Assembly (NCBI GenBank): GCA_045600585.1
Contig: JAZRYE010000005.1
Location: 1 to 34,652 of the forward strand
DNA from: JAZRYE01 sp045600585
GTDB lineage: Bacteria; Bacillota_I; Bacilli_A; RFN20; CAG-826
Length of the DNA stretch: 34,652 nucleotides
Reading direction: 5' to 3'
In this document: one piece after another, positions 24,918 to 33,964 of the stretch
Numbering within the stretch: position 1 is the first letter of the stretch
Layout of the letters: every line of letters starts with the position of its first letter
Program-made: the position numbers and the translations under genes
Notes under the pieces: generated by a model
What the model saw: the letters and a program-made list of their open reading frames with translations, nothing else
Database searches by the model: none
Told to the model about the DNA's origin: nothing

Positions 24918-26048
24918 CTATTTAGAAATAGTAGAAATTAATTGGCTAATATCGGAAGTAGACATACCTCCGTCATTAAGGTATTTAATAGCTGCGTCTT
25001 TGTATGATGTATTATCTGGAGATAAGAAACTTACAAAATCTTTAAATCTTAAATCAACAACTGCTTGATATTTCAAAGGATTATTTTCTTTGGTAATGCC
25101 AAAATAATTATAGTAAGTAATCATATAATCATTTTCTAATTCTTCATAAGTAGCGCCAGTAAGAGCGCCTAAGAAGAAACAGACAAATCCGGTTCTATCT
25201 TTACCTTCTGTACAATGGACATAATATGGTCCTTCGTGATTGATTAAGCCATTTAATCCAGTAATGAATTTATTTCTAAAATCATCAGAAGTGAAATCCG
25301 CACCCATATCTAATAAAGCGATATTGTTATTTTGATATAAACTTAATGCATATGGAGAATTGAAATCTTCTTTTTCCATATATTCATGAAGTTCTTCTTC
25401 AGAATCCGCTAAATCTAAAATATAACTAATCCCAGCTTGTTTGATTAATTTATCAGAATTTGATGCCCTATTATGTTGATTATCAACAGGAGAAGCACCA
25501 CGATAAATTAAATCATCTTTCATTGTTGATAAGCTAATAGATCTAAAGTTAGAGAATACTTCATCAGATGAATAGAGTTCTCTATCATCGTAATATCTCA
25601 TAGAGAATGTCTCTTGTTGAACTATATATTTAGCTTTTTCATTTAAAGAAATGCAAATTGTATCTTCTTCAGTTAAACCAAGTGATTGCCATAAGCCACC
25701 TTTGTTATTAAATCCAAAATCAATATGAGGATAACCTGGATAGCCAACAACTAAAGGCTTACCACTTTCAACATAATATCCATCAAAAAATGGAACATCT
25801 TCAAATACATCGCCTGTTGAAAAATATACATCCACACTATCGCCAAATTCAAATCCAAGATTCATGAATTGTTCAATAGTTAAATCACCATAAACTGAAT
25901 CAAAACTGACTTCATGAATAACACTGATGTTACCTGTTGTAATCGTTTGAAGTTCAGAGGATTCTTTTTGTTTATTATTACAAGATGTGAGAATCATACC
26001 TGCAATAAGGCTAATTGATAATAATGTTATATTTCTATGTTGTTTCAT
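24918..26048 (-). CDS. Lipoprotein tyrosine-phosphatase-like enzyme
   Basis: The protein has 376 residues. The lipoprotein signal ends MILTSC (Cys23). The P-loop HCTEGKDRTG has nucleophile Cys279 and Arg285 (C-x5-R), the signature of the Y_phosphatase3/atypical dual-specificity type. Upstream segments DLIYRGASPVD and ISYILDLADSEEEL also match that group. The N-terminal part (about 30-170) looks like a beta domain. The enzyme would act outside the cytoplasmic membrane on phosphorylated proteins, inositol phosphates or lipids; the substrate is unknown. The CxGKDRTG pattern with Lys is shared with phosphoinositide- and phytate-active enzymes, so phytase-like activity is possible (inference). It stands among acyltransferase and lipoprotein genes. 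Confidence 0.8.
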   Translation of the reverse strand: MKQHRNITLLSISLIAGMILTSCNNKQKESSELQTITTGNISVIHEVSFDSVYGDLTIEQFMNLGFEFGDSVDVYFSTGDVFEDVPFFDGYYVESGKPLVVGYPGYPHIDFGFNNKGGLWQSLGLTEEDTICISLNEKAKYIVQQETFSMRYYDDRELYSSDEVFSNFRSISLSTMKDDLIYRGASPVDNQHNRASNSDKLIKQAGISYILDLADSEEELHEYMEKEDFNSPYALSLYQNNNIALLDMGADFTSDDFRNKFITGLNGLINHEGPYYVHCTEGKDRTGFVCFFLGALTGATYEELENDYMITYYNYFGITKENNPLKYQAVVDLRFKDFVSFLSPDNTSYKDAAIKYLNDGGMSTSDISQLISTISK

Positions 26049-26114
26049 AATTTTCTCGATTCTAATTTGCTACATGAATGTCTTAATTATACACACATTT
26101 TTAAATAATTAAAA

Positions 26115-26146
26115 AGAATGGCTCTACCAATTATTAAAGCCATTCT
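26115..26146 (-). terminator. Terminator of the acyltransferase pair
   Basis: On the minus strand AGAATGGCT and AGCCATTCT form a 9-bp stem around a 14-base loop, followed by TTTTTAATT. It lies 17 bases after the stop of the 26163 gene. Confidence 0.85.
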
Positions 26147-26162
26147 AAATAATCAAAGTATT

Positions 26163-27362
26163 TTAAGCACGAGATAATTTTCTCTCTGCAATTTTAGTTT
26201 TAATTAAGTTCTTTAATAAGATATAACTTATGCATATTGTGAATGTTATCGCAATAACTATAGCCCATTTTAGATAACTAAACTTTTCTACAGGATATGG
26301 AGAAGAATAAACTGGATACCAGAATCCTCCAATATAGCAAAGAGTCTCGCCAATGATTAAATGAGTCATTAAGAATGTTAAGGAGTTTTGTCCAAAAAAT
26401 AATAATACCTTTTGTAATGGTTTAAATCTTTTTACATAGTGTTGAATAAATACTAAGAAGTAAGTAACAAACACTCCATCAATGGTAACGCCAACAACAC
26501 TTTGTGATCCATATTGTCCCCAACGGCCATACTGTAAAGCATAACCAGCAGGATTATAATCAAGGTCAGTAGTAATGAATACAGTGGCAGCAAAGATAAA
26601 CATTGCGATTGCAACTACTTTTGATTGAGAAGAAATATCTAATAAGTTCTTTTCTTTTAGCAAGTTACCAATCATCATTACACCAGTAAAACCAATGATA
26701 TTAATTAATACAAAGCTAAATGGAACATAGGAGTCATATGTATCTCTAATTGTATGCTGTGGATCTAATTCAGATAGAATAACTGTCGCGGTAATTAATA
26801 TAGTTGCAATGACACAACGTAAAGCAAAACTTCTCTTATCTGTTAATGTTCTAATAATAATGAATAAGATAAATGATGGGATTAATTGATGAACGAACCA
26901 AAATGGAACAAATCCATAATTTAATAAATTAGGTCCATCCTCTGGAGGACAGAAAAAGCTCCTATTTGTAAATCCAAGAAAGCCTAAACTAACTTTTTGT
27001 ATAAACCAAGTGAAAGATACATGCTCGATAAGAATATATCTAACAAAATAAACAGCAAAGTTAAATGTTGAATAAATTAGTAATGGTATAAATATTTGCT
27101 TAAGCCTTTTGAGAATTTGTTGTCCAATAGAACCTTTTGGAGTGTAGACATAGCCTGAAAGAATGAAGAAAACAATCATGAATAATTCCATCATCCAGGC
27201 AAATAAAGAGTCGACAAAAGGATGAGAAGCAGATAAACCAAGAATCTCATTTAAATGTTTCATCATAACGGATATGATTAATAAACCTTTAACCATATCT
27301 AATTCTGGTATTCTTTTGCTTTTTGGTTTTATAAAATTTGTTGTTTCAGCAGTATTTTCCAT
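26163..27362 (-). CDS. Membrane acyltransferase (Acyl_transf_3), copy B
   Basis: The protein has 399 residues and around ten membrane segments. RIPELDMVKGLLIISVMMKHLN (about 17-38, with the conserved His) and FFILSGYVYTPKG are the family landmarks. It is more than half identical by eye to the preceding gene product over its whole length, including the C-terminal GETLCYIGGFWYP segment, so the pair is a tandem duplication. It probably acylates a surface polysaccharide or lipid-linked sugar. It lies 46 bases after copy A, with a terminator behind it. Confidence 0.85.
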   Translation of the reverse strand: MENTAETTNFIKPKSKRIPELDMVKGLLIISVMMKHLNEILGLSASHPFVDSLFAWMMELFMIVFFILSGYVYTPKGSIGQQILKRLKQIFIPLLIYSTFNFAVYFVRYILIEHVSFTWFIQKVSLGFLGFTNRSFFCPPEDGPNLLNYGFVPFWFVHQLIPSFILFIIIRTLTDKRSFALRCVIATILITATVILSELDPQHTIRDTYDSYVPFSFVLINIIGFTGVMMIGNLLKEKNLLDISSQSKVVAIAMFIFAATVFITTDLDYNPAGYALQYGRWGQYGSQSVVGVTIDGVFVTYFLVFIQHYVKRFKPLQKVLLFFGQNSLTFLMTHLIIGETLCYIGGFWYPVYSSPYPVEKFSYLKWAIVIAITFTICISYILLKNLIKTKIAERKLSRA

Positions 27363-27408
27363 AAAGTAACTTTTTTCTAATTCAATTCCTTTTAAATAGA
27401 TTTGTTAA

Positions 27409-28608
27409 TTATTTTTGTTTGGCTCGTTTAGTTGCCATTTTTGATTTTAACATATTTTTTAGCATGATGTATCCTGTGCAAATAACTAGAGTCAAAGCCA
27501 CTACTATAATCCATTTAAGATAACTAAATTTCTCAATTGGATATGGCTCAGCATAAATTGGATACCAGAATCCACCGATATAGCATAAAGTTTCACCAAT
27601 AATAAAATGTAAAAGCAAATAAGTTAATGAATTTTGTCCAAGGAATATTAATGCTTTCTTAATAGGAGTTATTCTTTTTAGGAAGTGCTGTAAATAAACT
27701 AAACAATAAGTAAGTAAAACTCCTCCAAAAGTAGTAATAATAACACTCCAAGCGCCATATTGACCCCATCTACCATATAAAAGTGTGTAGTCATTTGGAT
27801 TGTAGTTAATACTAATTATCGTCATGATTGTTAAGCAAATGATGAAAGCGGTAAATGTAACTTTTTTATCAAACGAATCAATATCAAATATGTTCTTCTC
27901 TTTTAATAAGCTGCCAAGCATCATAACGCCAGCAAAGCCAATAACATTATCTAAAACAAAATAAAAAGGAATAGGAGAAAGCATTGTATCTTTTAATGTA
28001 TGTTGAAAATCAAAATAATGAATAGTTAAGGCGATAAGAATTAATATAGAAGCAAGTAAGCATCTAAAAGCAAATCCTTTTTTATCACCTAATGCTTTAA
28101 CTAATATAAATATAATAAAAGCAGGTATCATTTGAAACACGAACCAATAAGGCGAAAAGCCCATAATTAAATAATTAGGTCCTGTTGGATTAGGAATAAA
28201 AAAGCTTCTTTCCGCAAAGCCTAAAAGCGAAAGAGAAATCTTTTCTAAAAACCAATTTAAAGAGACACGCTCAATTAATAAATATCTAATAGCATAGACA
28301 AATGTGTTGAAGCAAAATGCAAATAGCAAAGGGAAAAGAAGTTGTTTGATTCTTTTTGCTATTTGACTACCAACGCTACCTTTTGAAGTGTAAACATATC
28401 CAGAAATAACAAAAAAGGCCGCCATAAATATTTCAAACATCCAGGCAAAAGCATAATCCAAATGCGGATTAGTTTCTGATAGTCCTAAAAGAAGATTTAG
28501 ATGTTTCATCATAACTGAAATAATGATTAATCCTTTAACCATATCTAGTTCGATGATTCTTTTTCTTTTTGGTTTAATATCATTTGTTAATTCAACTGTA
28601 TTTTCCAT
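27409..28608 (-). CDS. Membrane acyltransferase (Acyl_transf_3), copy A
   Basis: The protein has 399 residues when started at the ATG at 28606-28608; this gives MENTVELTNDIKPKRKR, in register with MENTAETTNFIKPKSKR of copy B. A TTG five codons upstream is therefore rejected. It has the same layout as copy B: RIIELDMVKGLIIISVMMKHLN, FFVISGYVYTSKG, about ten membrane segments and a basic C-terminus. The two copies differ most in the loops around residues 140-210, which could change acyl or acceptor choice. Confidence 0.85.
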   Translation of the reverse strand: MENTVELTNDIKPKRKRIIELDMVKGLIIISVMMKHLNLLLGLSETNPHLDYAFAWMFEIFMAAFFVISGYVYTSKGSVGSQIAKRIKQLLFPLLFAFCFNTFVYAIRYLLIERVSLNWFLEKISLSLLGFAERSFFIPNPTGPNYLIMGFSPYWFVFQMIPAFIIFILVKALGDKKGFAFRCLLASILILIALTIHYFDFQHTLKDTMLSPIPFYFVLDNVIGFAGVMMLGSLLKEKNIFDIDSFDKKVTFTAFIICLTIMTIISINYNPNDYTLLYGRWGQYGAWSVIITTFGGVLLTYCLVYLQHFLKRITPIKKALIFLGQNSLTYLLLHFIIGETLCYIGGFWYPIYAEPYPIEKFSYLKWIIVVALTLVICTGYIMLKNMLKSKMATKRAKQK

Positions 28609-28687
28609 AGTATTTGCATCCAATATTTTATATATGCAAAAACGAACAATAAATTTTAAATATAAGAAAAGCTACTTAATATATTTG

Positions 28688-30184
28688 TTAATTAAGTCCA
28701 TAAGAAGCGATAACTGAACCATTTTTGATGATATTAAATTTACATTGAGAAATATCATCTTTAACTTCTCCAACATATTCAATTTCAACATTTGTATAGT
28801 TAACACCATTGACACGTAAGAAATTATTTAATGTATTGCCATTAGAATCAATAAGTTCAATTAAAGCAACTGTTGCAAAACTACCACTAGATTTAAATGA
28901 AGTTGTCTCATTCCAGTTTTTCCAGCATATATCTGCGTTCTTATCAGATGTATATGGATACCACATCATATCAGTATCATAATGAACAGTTTTTGGGATA
29001 GGCCCTGCAAATATTTTGAATGTCTTATTTGTTTCATCTAAATCAGAATAAGTGAATGTAGAATAATCCTCTTTAAATACGCCATCCGCTAATACTTGTA
29101 CTTTTCTAATATTGTCATTATCAAGAGTTGGCATTAATGTTGTTTCTGAAGCCTTAAATCCTTTGTAATTACCTAAGAAATCTTTACCCGAATACTCATA
29201 TTCACTAAATTCAACAACGATATGAATTTTATCTTCTGAGAATAATGTATCGACTAAAAGCAAATAAGTGTATATGTTATTTCCTGTTTCTGATTCGCTT
29301 AATCTAATTTCAGTATTACTAATTTCTTTTAAAGAATAGCCATTATATGGTCGATAAATTGCTTTAACACTAGCAAGTGAATAATTATCTTTTTGTGATT
29401 CATTAAGTGTTAAGTTTACATAAATACGTTTACCCGACTTAAATGAATTAGTTATATCTCCACCTTTATTTTTAATAATTGAAGATGCAACGCCTTCATG
29501 ACTATAAGTAACATCAACTGTAAAATCATTTTCTTCCGCAGTTAATGTGATTTCAACATCTTTAGCAGGCATAACAAATTCGTATGCATTATAGGTATCC
29601 ACTACTAAGCCTTCAGAATCCTTTATGTCTAAAGCAACATTATTTGCTTCCACATCATTTGCAAATACTTTGACATTTTTACTAATGCCTAATTTATTTA
29701 CTAAAACATAAGCTTTTTGACCTGCTCTAATCGAAGTAGATAATTCGTTGATATCTTCATCTTCTACTCTAAATCCAGCAATAAAATCACTGTATCTAAA
29801 ATTTGCTTCTTCAATAGAAGTTCTAAATACTGTTGTGTCGCCATTAACGTTAATGCCAAAATAAAATCCTAAAGTCTCTGCTTCAATAAAAACATCTGCT
29901 TCTGGCATTGTAAAAGTAAAGCCGAGAGAAATATCGCCATTTAAATCAATAGATGCTTCACTGCTATAGGCATTTACTTCTGTTATTTCAAATCCTGCTT
30001 GAGACCCAACATTAAATGTTATTTCTTCTCCTGCATACGCTTTTTCAGGTAAATTAAATGCATATGCATGTTCGTTTTCAACAAATGAAATTTTATAAGA
30101 AATAGCTTTATTACCTCCACTACATCCTAATAAAGATGGAGCAAGTAATATAGGGAAGATAAATTTAAGTAATTTAGAGTTCAT
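28688..30184 (-). CDS. Lipoprotein with InlB-B-like beta repeats
   Basis: The protein has 498 residues. The lipoprotein signal ends PSLLGC (Cys21). Two or more beta modules in the first half end in the pattern (F/Y)(E)F(T/V)MP(E/A)(A/K)DV.I.(A/L), for example FTFTMPEADVFIEAE and YEFVMPAKDVEITLTAEEN. This resembles the divergent InlB B-repeat/bacterial-repeat family of surface proteins. The second half (about 300-498) is beta-rich and unassigned, with a GNYKGFKASE segment. The protein is anchored to the outer face of the membrane; adhesion or glycan binding is a guess. AAGGAAAAC supports the start. Confidence 0.7.
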   Translation of the reverse strand: MNSKLLKFIFPILLAPSLLGCSGGNKAISYKISFVENEHAYAFNLPEKAYAGEEITFNVGSQAGFEITEVNAYSSEASIDLNGDISLGFTFTMPEADVFIEAETLGFYFGINVNGDTTVFRTSIEEANFRYSDFIAGFRVEDEDINELSTSIRAGQKAYVLVNKLGISKNVKVFANDVEANNVALDIKDSEGLVVDTYNAYEFVMPAKDVEITLTAEENDFTVDVTYSHEGVASSIIKNKGGDITNSFKSGKRIYVNLTLNESQKDNYSLASVKAIYRPYNGYSLKEISNTEIRLSESETGNNIYTYLLLVDTLFSEDKIHIVVEFSEYEYSGKDFLGNYKGFKASETTLMPTLDNDNIRKVQVLADGVFKEDYSTFTYSDLDETNKTFKIFAGPIPKTVHYDTDMMWYPYTSDKNADICWKNWNETTSFKSSGSFATVALIELIDSNGNTLNNFLRVNGVNYTNVEIEYVGEVKDDISQCKFNIIKNGSVIASYGLN

Positions 30185-30255
30185 ATTGTTTTCCTTGTAT
30201 AATTCAAAAGTCCATATAAATTTATTACAAATTCAGAGTAATGCAAGAAAAATTA

Positions 30256-31371
30256 CTAATTTGTCTCAATTTTAAGTATTCTACATTTGTCTTTTTTCTT
30301 TTTTATAACATTCGCTAATAAAGCGCTTGCTACAAATACTGGTATAGATATTAATACAGGTATTAGTTCGTTTTCAAAATAAGAATCTAAATAATAAAGA
30401 ACTCCACAAATCCAGCCAATAATGATCCAATGAATACAATAAATTGAATTAATATTAACGCTGATTTTGGTAATAAATTTTTTAATTCTCTCGTTAAATA
30501 AAAGAGAAATGAAATAATAAAGGCCTGATGCAAATATAAATCCTGATGCAATAATTAATAAATCTGGCGTTGCAAAATGATAATAATAAAGTAAATCTCC
30601 TGACATCATGTCGAATTTATTAGGAATGGTAATAATTAAATAAATAGCAATAATCAGACCAGCAATTGGAGAAAATATTGCATAGAATTTTTTCTTATTT
30701 TGGCAGTGCTTAAATGCGTTAGCAAATAGATAGCCAGAAACAACGACAATAAACCAGTTAAGAAGAGGGAAAGCTGCACAATAATCGGGCCAGCCTTCTG
30801 TATAAGTACCAATAAATAACCCTGATAATAAGTTAATTACTAAATTACCAAAATCAATGAATCTAATAAAACTACCAACAATAGACATAACTAAAGAAAT
30901 TAAAAATATAAATAGGTTATTGATTTTTAACTTTTTCAATAAACCAAATAGCATTAAAGATAATCCAGCAAACTGCAATATATCAGTATTTAAAAAAGCT
31001 GAGACAATGATTCTAAATGAATCTTCATCATGATTTAAAAGAGCAAAAATAGTAAACGGAATGCCTTCTCTAAATATATTTAATCCGTATCCCAAAAGAA
31101 AAATCAAAAATCCTCTTTTGATAATTTTATTCGCGTTACCATCATATCCGTATGAAATGCCAAGACCCATGCATGACATAAATGTGCCAGCACCAAAAAC
31201 ACAATCTAAAACAACAACAAAAACATAATAAAGCGAACTAGTACTTCCAGTATCCGCTAATAGTTCCTCAAAGCAATGAATAATAACCATGCCAAGGATA
31301 CATATAAATTTGGCAAAATCGAATTCAAATTGTCTTTTAGTATTAATAGCTTCGCGTGTAAAAATTCTCAT
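30256..31371 (-). CDS. Multi-pass membrane protein, acyltransferase/DUF1624-like
   Basis: The protein has 371 residues and around ten membrane segments. The opening RQFEFDFAKFICILGMVIIHCFEEL keeps the D-x-x-K ... H arrangement seen in acyltransferase-3 and heparan-alpha-glucosaminide acetyltransferase-like proteins. FGAGTFMSCMGLGISYG and RGFLIFLLGYGLN agree with the latter, DUF1624-like group, and WPDYCAAFPLLNWF resembles its conserved WP.. segment. It probably transfers acyl groups across the membrane to a surface sugar. Its sequence is quite unlike the tandem pair at 26163-28608, so it is not part of that duplication. Confidence 0.65.
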   Translation of the reverse strand: MRIFTREAINTKRQFEFDFAKFICILGMVIIHCFEELLADTGSTSSLYYVFVVVLDCVFGAGTFMSCMGLGISYGYDGNANKIIKRGFLIFLLGYGLNIFREGIPFTIFALLNHDEDSFRIIVSAFLNTDILQFAGLSLMLFGLLKKLKINNLFIFLISLVMSIVGSFIRFIDFGNLVINLLSGLFIGTYTEGWPDYCAAFPLLNWFIVVVSGYLFANAFKHCQNKKKFYAIFSPIAGLIIAIYLIITIPNKFDMMSGDLLYYYHFATPDLLIIASGFIFASGLYYFISLLFNERIKKFITKISVNINSIYCIHWIIIGWICGVLYYLDSYFENELIPVLISIPVFVASALLANVIKKKKDKCRILKIETN

Positions 31372-31431
31372 ACAGTTTCTCGATTACTATATATAATTCT
31401 ATTTCATTTAGCAAACAAGGCAATAGAAAAA

Positions 31432-31450
31432 GGCCACTTTATTAGTGGCC
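31432..31450 (-). terminator. Terminator of the purine permease gene
   Basis: On the minus strand GGCCACT-AATAA-AGTGGCC is followed by TTTTTCTATT. It is a perfect 7-bp stem 25 bases after the stop codon. Confidence 0.88.
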
Positions 31451-31474
31451 AATTTCAAATAATTAATTAAATAA

Positions 31475-32980
31475 TTAGAATGATGTTGGAACAAAGAAAT
31501 AGACTAAGAATAATACGCTAATGATGATAGAAACTAATTTAATATCATAAGTAGGTTTTGTAGCACCATTCTTTTTAGTAATTGCATATTTGATTAAGTT
31601 AACGAGATAGACAACTGTGCCAACGACAACATAGAAGATCATTGCTAAGCCGATACCATTTGTAATTGAGTAAGATAATGGCATCATAGCAATAGCTAAG
31701 AATGATGCTAATGCTTCAGGAACACTATTGTATTTTAAGTTAATTGCGCCTTTCATCATTAAGCATCCAACATAGATAAGAGCAGCAGAAGCAGCAGCAG
31801 ATGGAATAGATGCAACTAAAGGCATAATGAAGATAGAAAGAATGAAACAGATTGCAGTTGTTAAAGCTGTTAAACCAGTTTTACCACCAGCAGCAACACC
31901 AGCACCACTTTCAACGAAAGTTGTAACTGTTGAAGTACCTAATAATGCACCAGCAACTGTAGCTGTTGAGTCAGCAACCATGATTCCATCATAGTGTAAT
32001 GGAACACCATTTTCGTCGAGTAAGCCAGCAGCTTCAGCACAGCCAACACATGTACCCATTGTATCAAACATATCGATCATACAGAATGTAACGATTGTCA
32101 TGATGATTGGCATAACAGTTGCGTTTGCATCCCACTTAAAGCCTTCTGTGAATACAGCGAAGAATGTAGCACCTGTATTAACAGCGTCACCTTGGAACGA
32201 AAAGAAGTTTGCGAAATATTCCCAGAACTTCCAAGACATACCACTATATGTAGTTACTTTTAGAGGAATACCAATTAATGTAGCAGCAATGATACCAATG
32301 ATAACAGAACCCTTAACATGGAAATATTCTAATATTGCAATGAAGAAGATACCTGCAAGAAGAACAACAGCGCCAGCAGCAACATATGGTTGAGAGAAGT
32401 TGTTGAATTGAACAAGAGTAACTAATGTACCACTACCAGCAGTAACAAGGCCAGCATTGACTAAACCAATGAAAGCAATGAATAAACCAATACCAACAGA
32501 GATAGCTTTTCTAATACTTTCAGGGATGCCGTTGAAAATAACTTGTCTAATTGAAATACCTTTAATTTTAATAAGAGATAATAATAAGAAAATAACACCA
32601 GAAACTAAAACAATGAACATTGCGTTACCGAATGAACATTTGAATCCTAAGGACATAGATGTTCCGAATAATGCACCAACCATTGAGTTTAGGCCAAGAC
32701 CTGGAGCTTGAGCTAATGGCATTTTAGCTACGACAGCCATTAAGAATGTGCCAATAAATGCACCTAATGCTGTAGCAATAAATACCGATGCCCATAAAGG
32801 TGTTGATGAACTCCAGTCGCCAGTAATAAGGCTTGGGTTTAATGTGAGAATGTAGGCCATTGCTAAGAAAGTAACAATACCTGCAACAATTTCCGTTCTA
32901 ACCGAAACTTTCATAGAACGTAATCCGAAAATATCTCTTTTTTTAGAAGTTGATACTTTCTCGTTTGTCTTTTCTTCCAT
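31475..32980 (-). CDS. NCS2/AzgA-family purine permease
   Basis: The protein has 501 residues and 12-14 membrane segments. VRTEIVAGIVTFLAMAYILTLNPSLI near the N-terminus and AQAPGLGLNSMVGALF (about 90-105) are signatures of the AzgA-like branch (bacterial adenine or hypoxanthine/guanine:H+ symporters such as PbuG/PbuO). DMFDTMGTCVGCAEAAGL and GALLGTSTVTTFVESGAGVAAGGKTGLTAL, in the second half, carry the conserved TM8 and TM10 motifs that bind the base. AAAAGGAGTC precedes the ATG. I looked for a purine riboswitch in the leader and did not find one; only a single CCGGCA-ATT-TGCTGG hairpin is present (33021-33035). Confidence 0.92.
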   Translation of the reverse strand: MEEKTNEKVSTSKKRDIFGLRSMKVSVRTEIVAGIVTFLAMAYILTLNPSLITGDWSSSTPLWASVFIATALGAFIGTFLMAVVAKMPLAQAPGLGLNSMVGALFGTSMSLGFKCSFGNAMFIVLVSGVIFLLLSLIKIKGISIRQVIFNGIPESIRKAISVGIGLFIAFIGLVNAGLVTAGSGTLVTLVQFNNFSQPYVAAGAVVLLAGIFFIAILEYFHVKGSVIIGIIAATLIGIPLKVTTYSGMSWKFWEYFANFFSFQGDAVNTGATFFAVFTEGFKWDANATVMPIIMTIVTFCMIDMFDTMGTCVGCAEAAGLLDENGVPLHYDGIMVADSTATVAGALLGTSTVTTFVESGAGVAAGGKTGLTALTTAICFILSIFIMPLVASIPSAAASAALIYVGCLMMKGAINLKYNSVPEALASFLAIAMMPLSYSITNGIGLAMIFYVVVGTVVYLVNLIKYAITKKNGATKPTYDIKLVSIIISVLFLVYFFVPTSF

Positions 32981-33020
32981 AATTGACTCCTTTTAATAAT
33001 AATTTAGGAAACCAGCAAAT

Positions 33021-33035
33021 TGCCGGATTAGACTT
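33021..33035 (-). promoter_or_regulatory. Short hairpin in the purine permease leader
   Basis: On the minus strand CCGGCA and TGCTGG (one wobble) pair around ATT, about 40 bases before the ATG. It does not match the purine aptamer consensus and no T-run follows. The rest of 32981-33182 is AT-rich without recognised features. Confidence 0.35.
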
Positions 33036-33182
33036 ATGAATATTTATAAAATATCCTGTTAAAGTATACTAGCAATTAAATACTCTTTGAACACTTTTTT
33101 CTTATTTTTGATGTAGATAACAAAATTATATATATGTAACATATAGATATTTCTTAAATTATCATGATTATCTATCAAAAAA

Positions 33183-33201
33183 GACCACCGTTACAGTGAT
33201 C
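33183..33201 (-). terminator. Terminator of the XRE/DUF3990 gene
   Basis: On the minus strand GATCAC-TGTAACG-GTGGTC (one wobble) is followed by six T. It lies about 10 bases after the stop at 33212. Confidence 0.8.
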
Positions 33202-33211
33202 TGTTAACTAT

Positions 33212-33964
33212 CTAATTTGTATCACGTGATACAGGGTTTGAATTCTTTACGATGTCACAAGCCTTTCCTATATCAAAACTGTGTAGAACATCATAATTAT
33301 CATATAGGTATTGGAAATCTAATTCTTTCCAAGCAATAATTGATGGAATATTAAACTTGTAGCAGTAATATCGATAAAAGTATCCAATAAAATGTAGTAT
33401 CGATCTATTTAAGAACTTGCCTGACTTCTTTTTTGATTGTCTACTTATTTCGTTAATTATTATGACTTTATCACTATAAGAAGCCCAATAATCACCGTCA
33501 TCAAAAGATTTAGCGAATTTTGATTTCATGTATCGAGATATAAAATCTAGTTCAGATTTATTTTCATCGATGCATGATTCAAATATTTCGCCCTGAATAG
33601 AACTAAACGCCAATGCATCTTTTTCATCAATCGAATAATTCATCGATAAATTTTCCTTTCCTTCTATAGTTAATCTTGGCCATCTCAATTTTATTTTTAG
33701 ATGAGGCAATCTGATCATTTTTTGCTGTTTATAGAATCTTTTTTCTTCTTCGCTTAAATACAAACTAATTAATTCTCCGATATGAGTTAATGCATTTTCA
33801 TTCATAAAAACGTATTGTTTTCCTAAGAAATTTGCACAAATTGGATGTTGACATTGCTCATCAGTAATCTTTTTGGATGCAAAATCATTCAAAGTTTCAT
33901 ACATAGAATTATCCGCAATAGGAGCTATCAAAACATCGCATTTTTCTATTTTAGAAATTATTTT
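33212..33964 (-). pseudogene. DUF3990 C-terminal end plus DUF3791-like domain (frameshifted)
   Basis: About 250 residues with no convincing start. The frame runs IISKIEKCDVLIAPIADNSMYETLNDFASKKITDEQ and FLGKQYVFMNENAL, which is the usual C-terminal end of DUF3990 (D(V)I.GP.ADD ... QYVF....AL). The C-terminal part (about 155-240 of this fragment) reads ILHFIGYFYRYYC...YLYDNYDVLHSF, close to the DUF3791 pattern (Y.(D)NYDVLHT). It continues the XRE-DUF3990 frame upstream if one base is added to the A6 run at 33961-33966. The last codons contain the second 16-bp palindrome (33218-33233). Confidence 0.7.
33218..33233. repeat. Perfect palindrome TGTATCACGTGATACA, copy 1
   Basis: A 16-bp perfect palindrome inside the last codons of the XRE/DUF3990 gene. 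It is identical to the copy in front of the same gene at 34485-34500. Confidence 0.85.

Noticed and set aside
32981..33182. Purine riboswitch upstream of the purine permease
   Set aside because: I looked for the paired hairpins and the fixed words of the purine aptamer (TATAA, TCTACC, TAAA at the right spacing). Only one hairpin is present, so there is no support.
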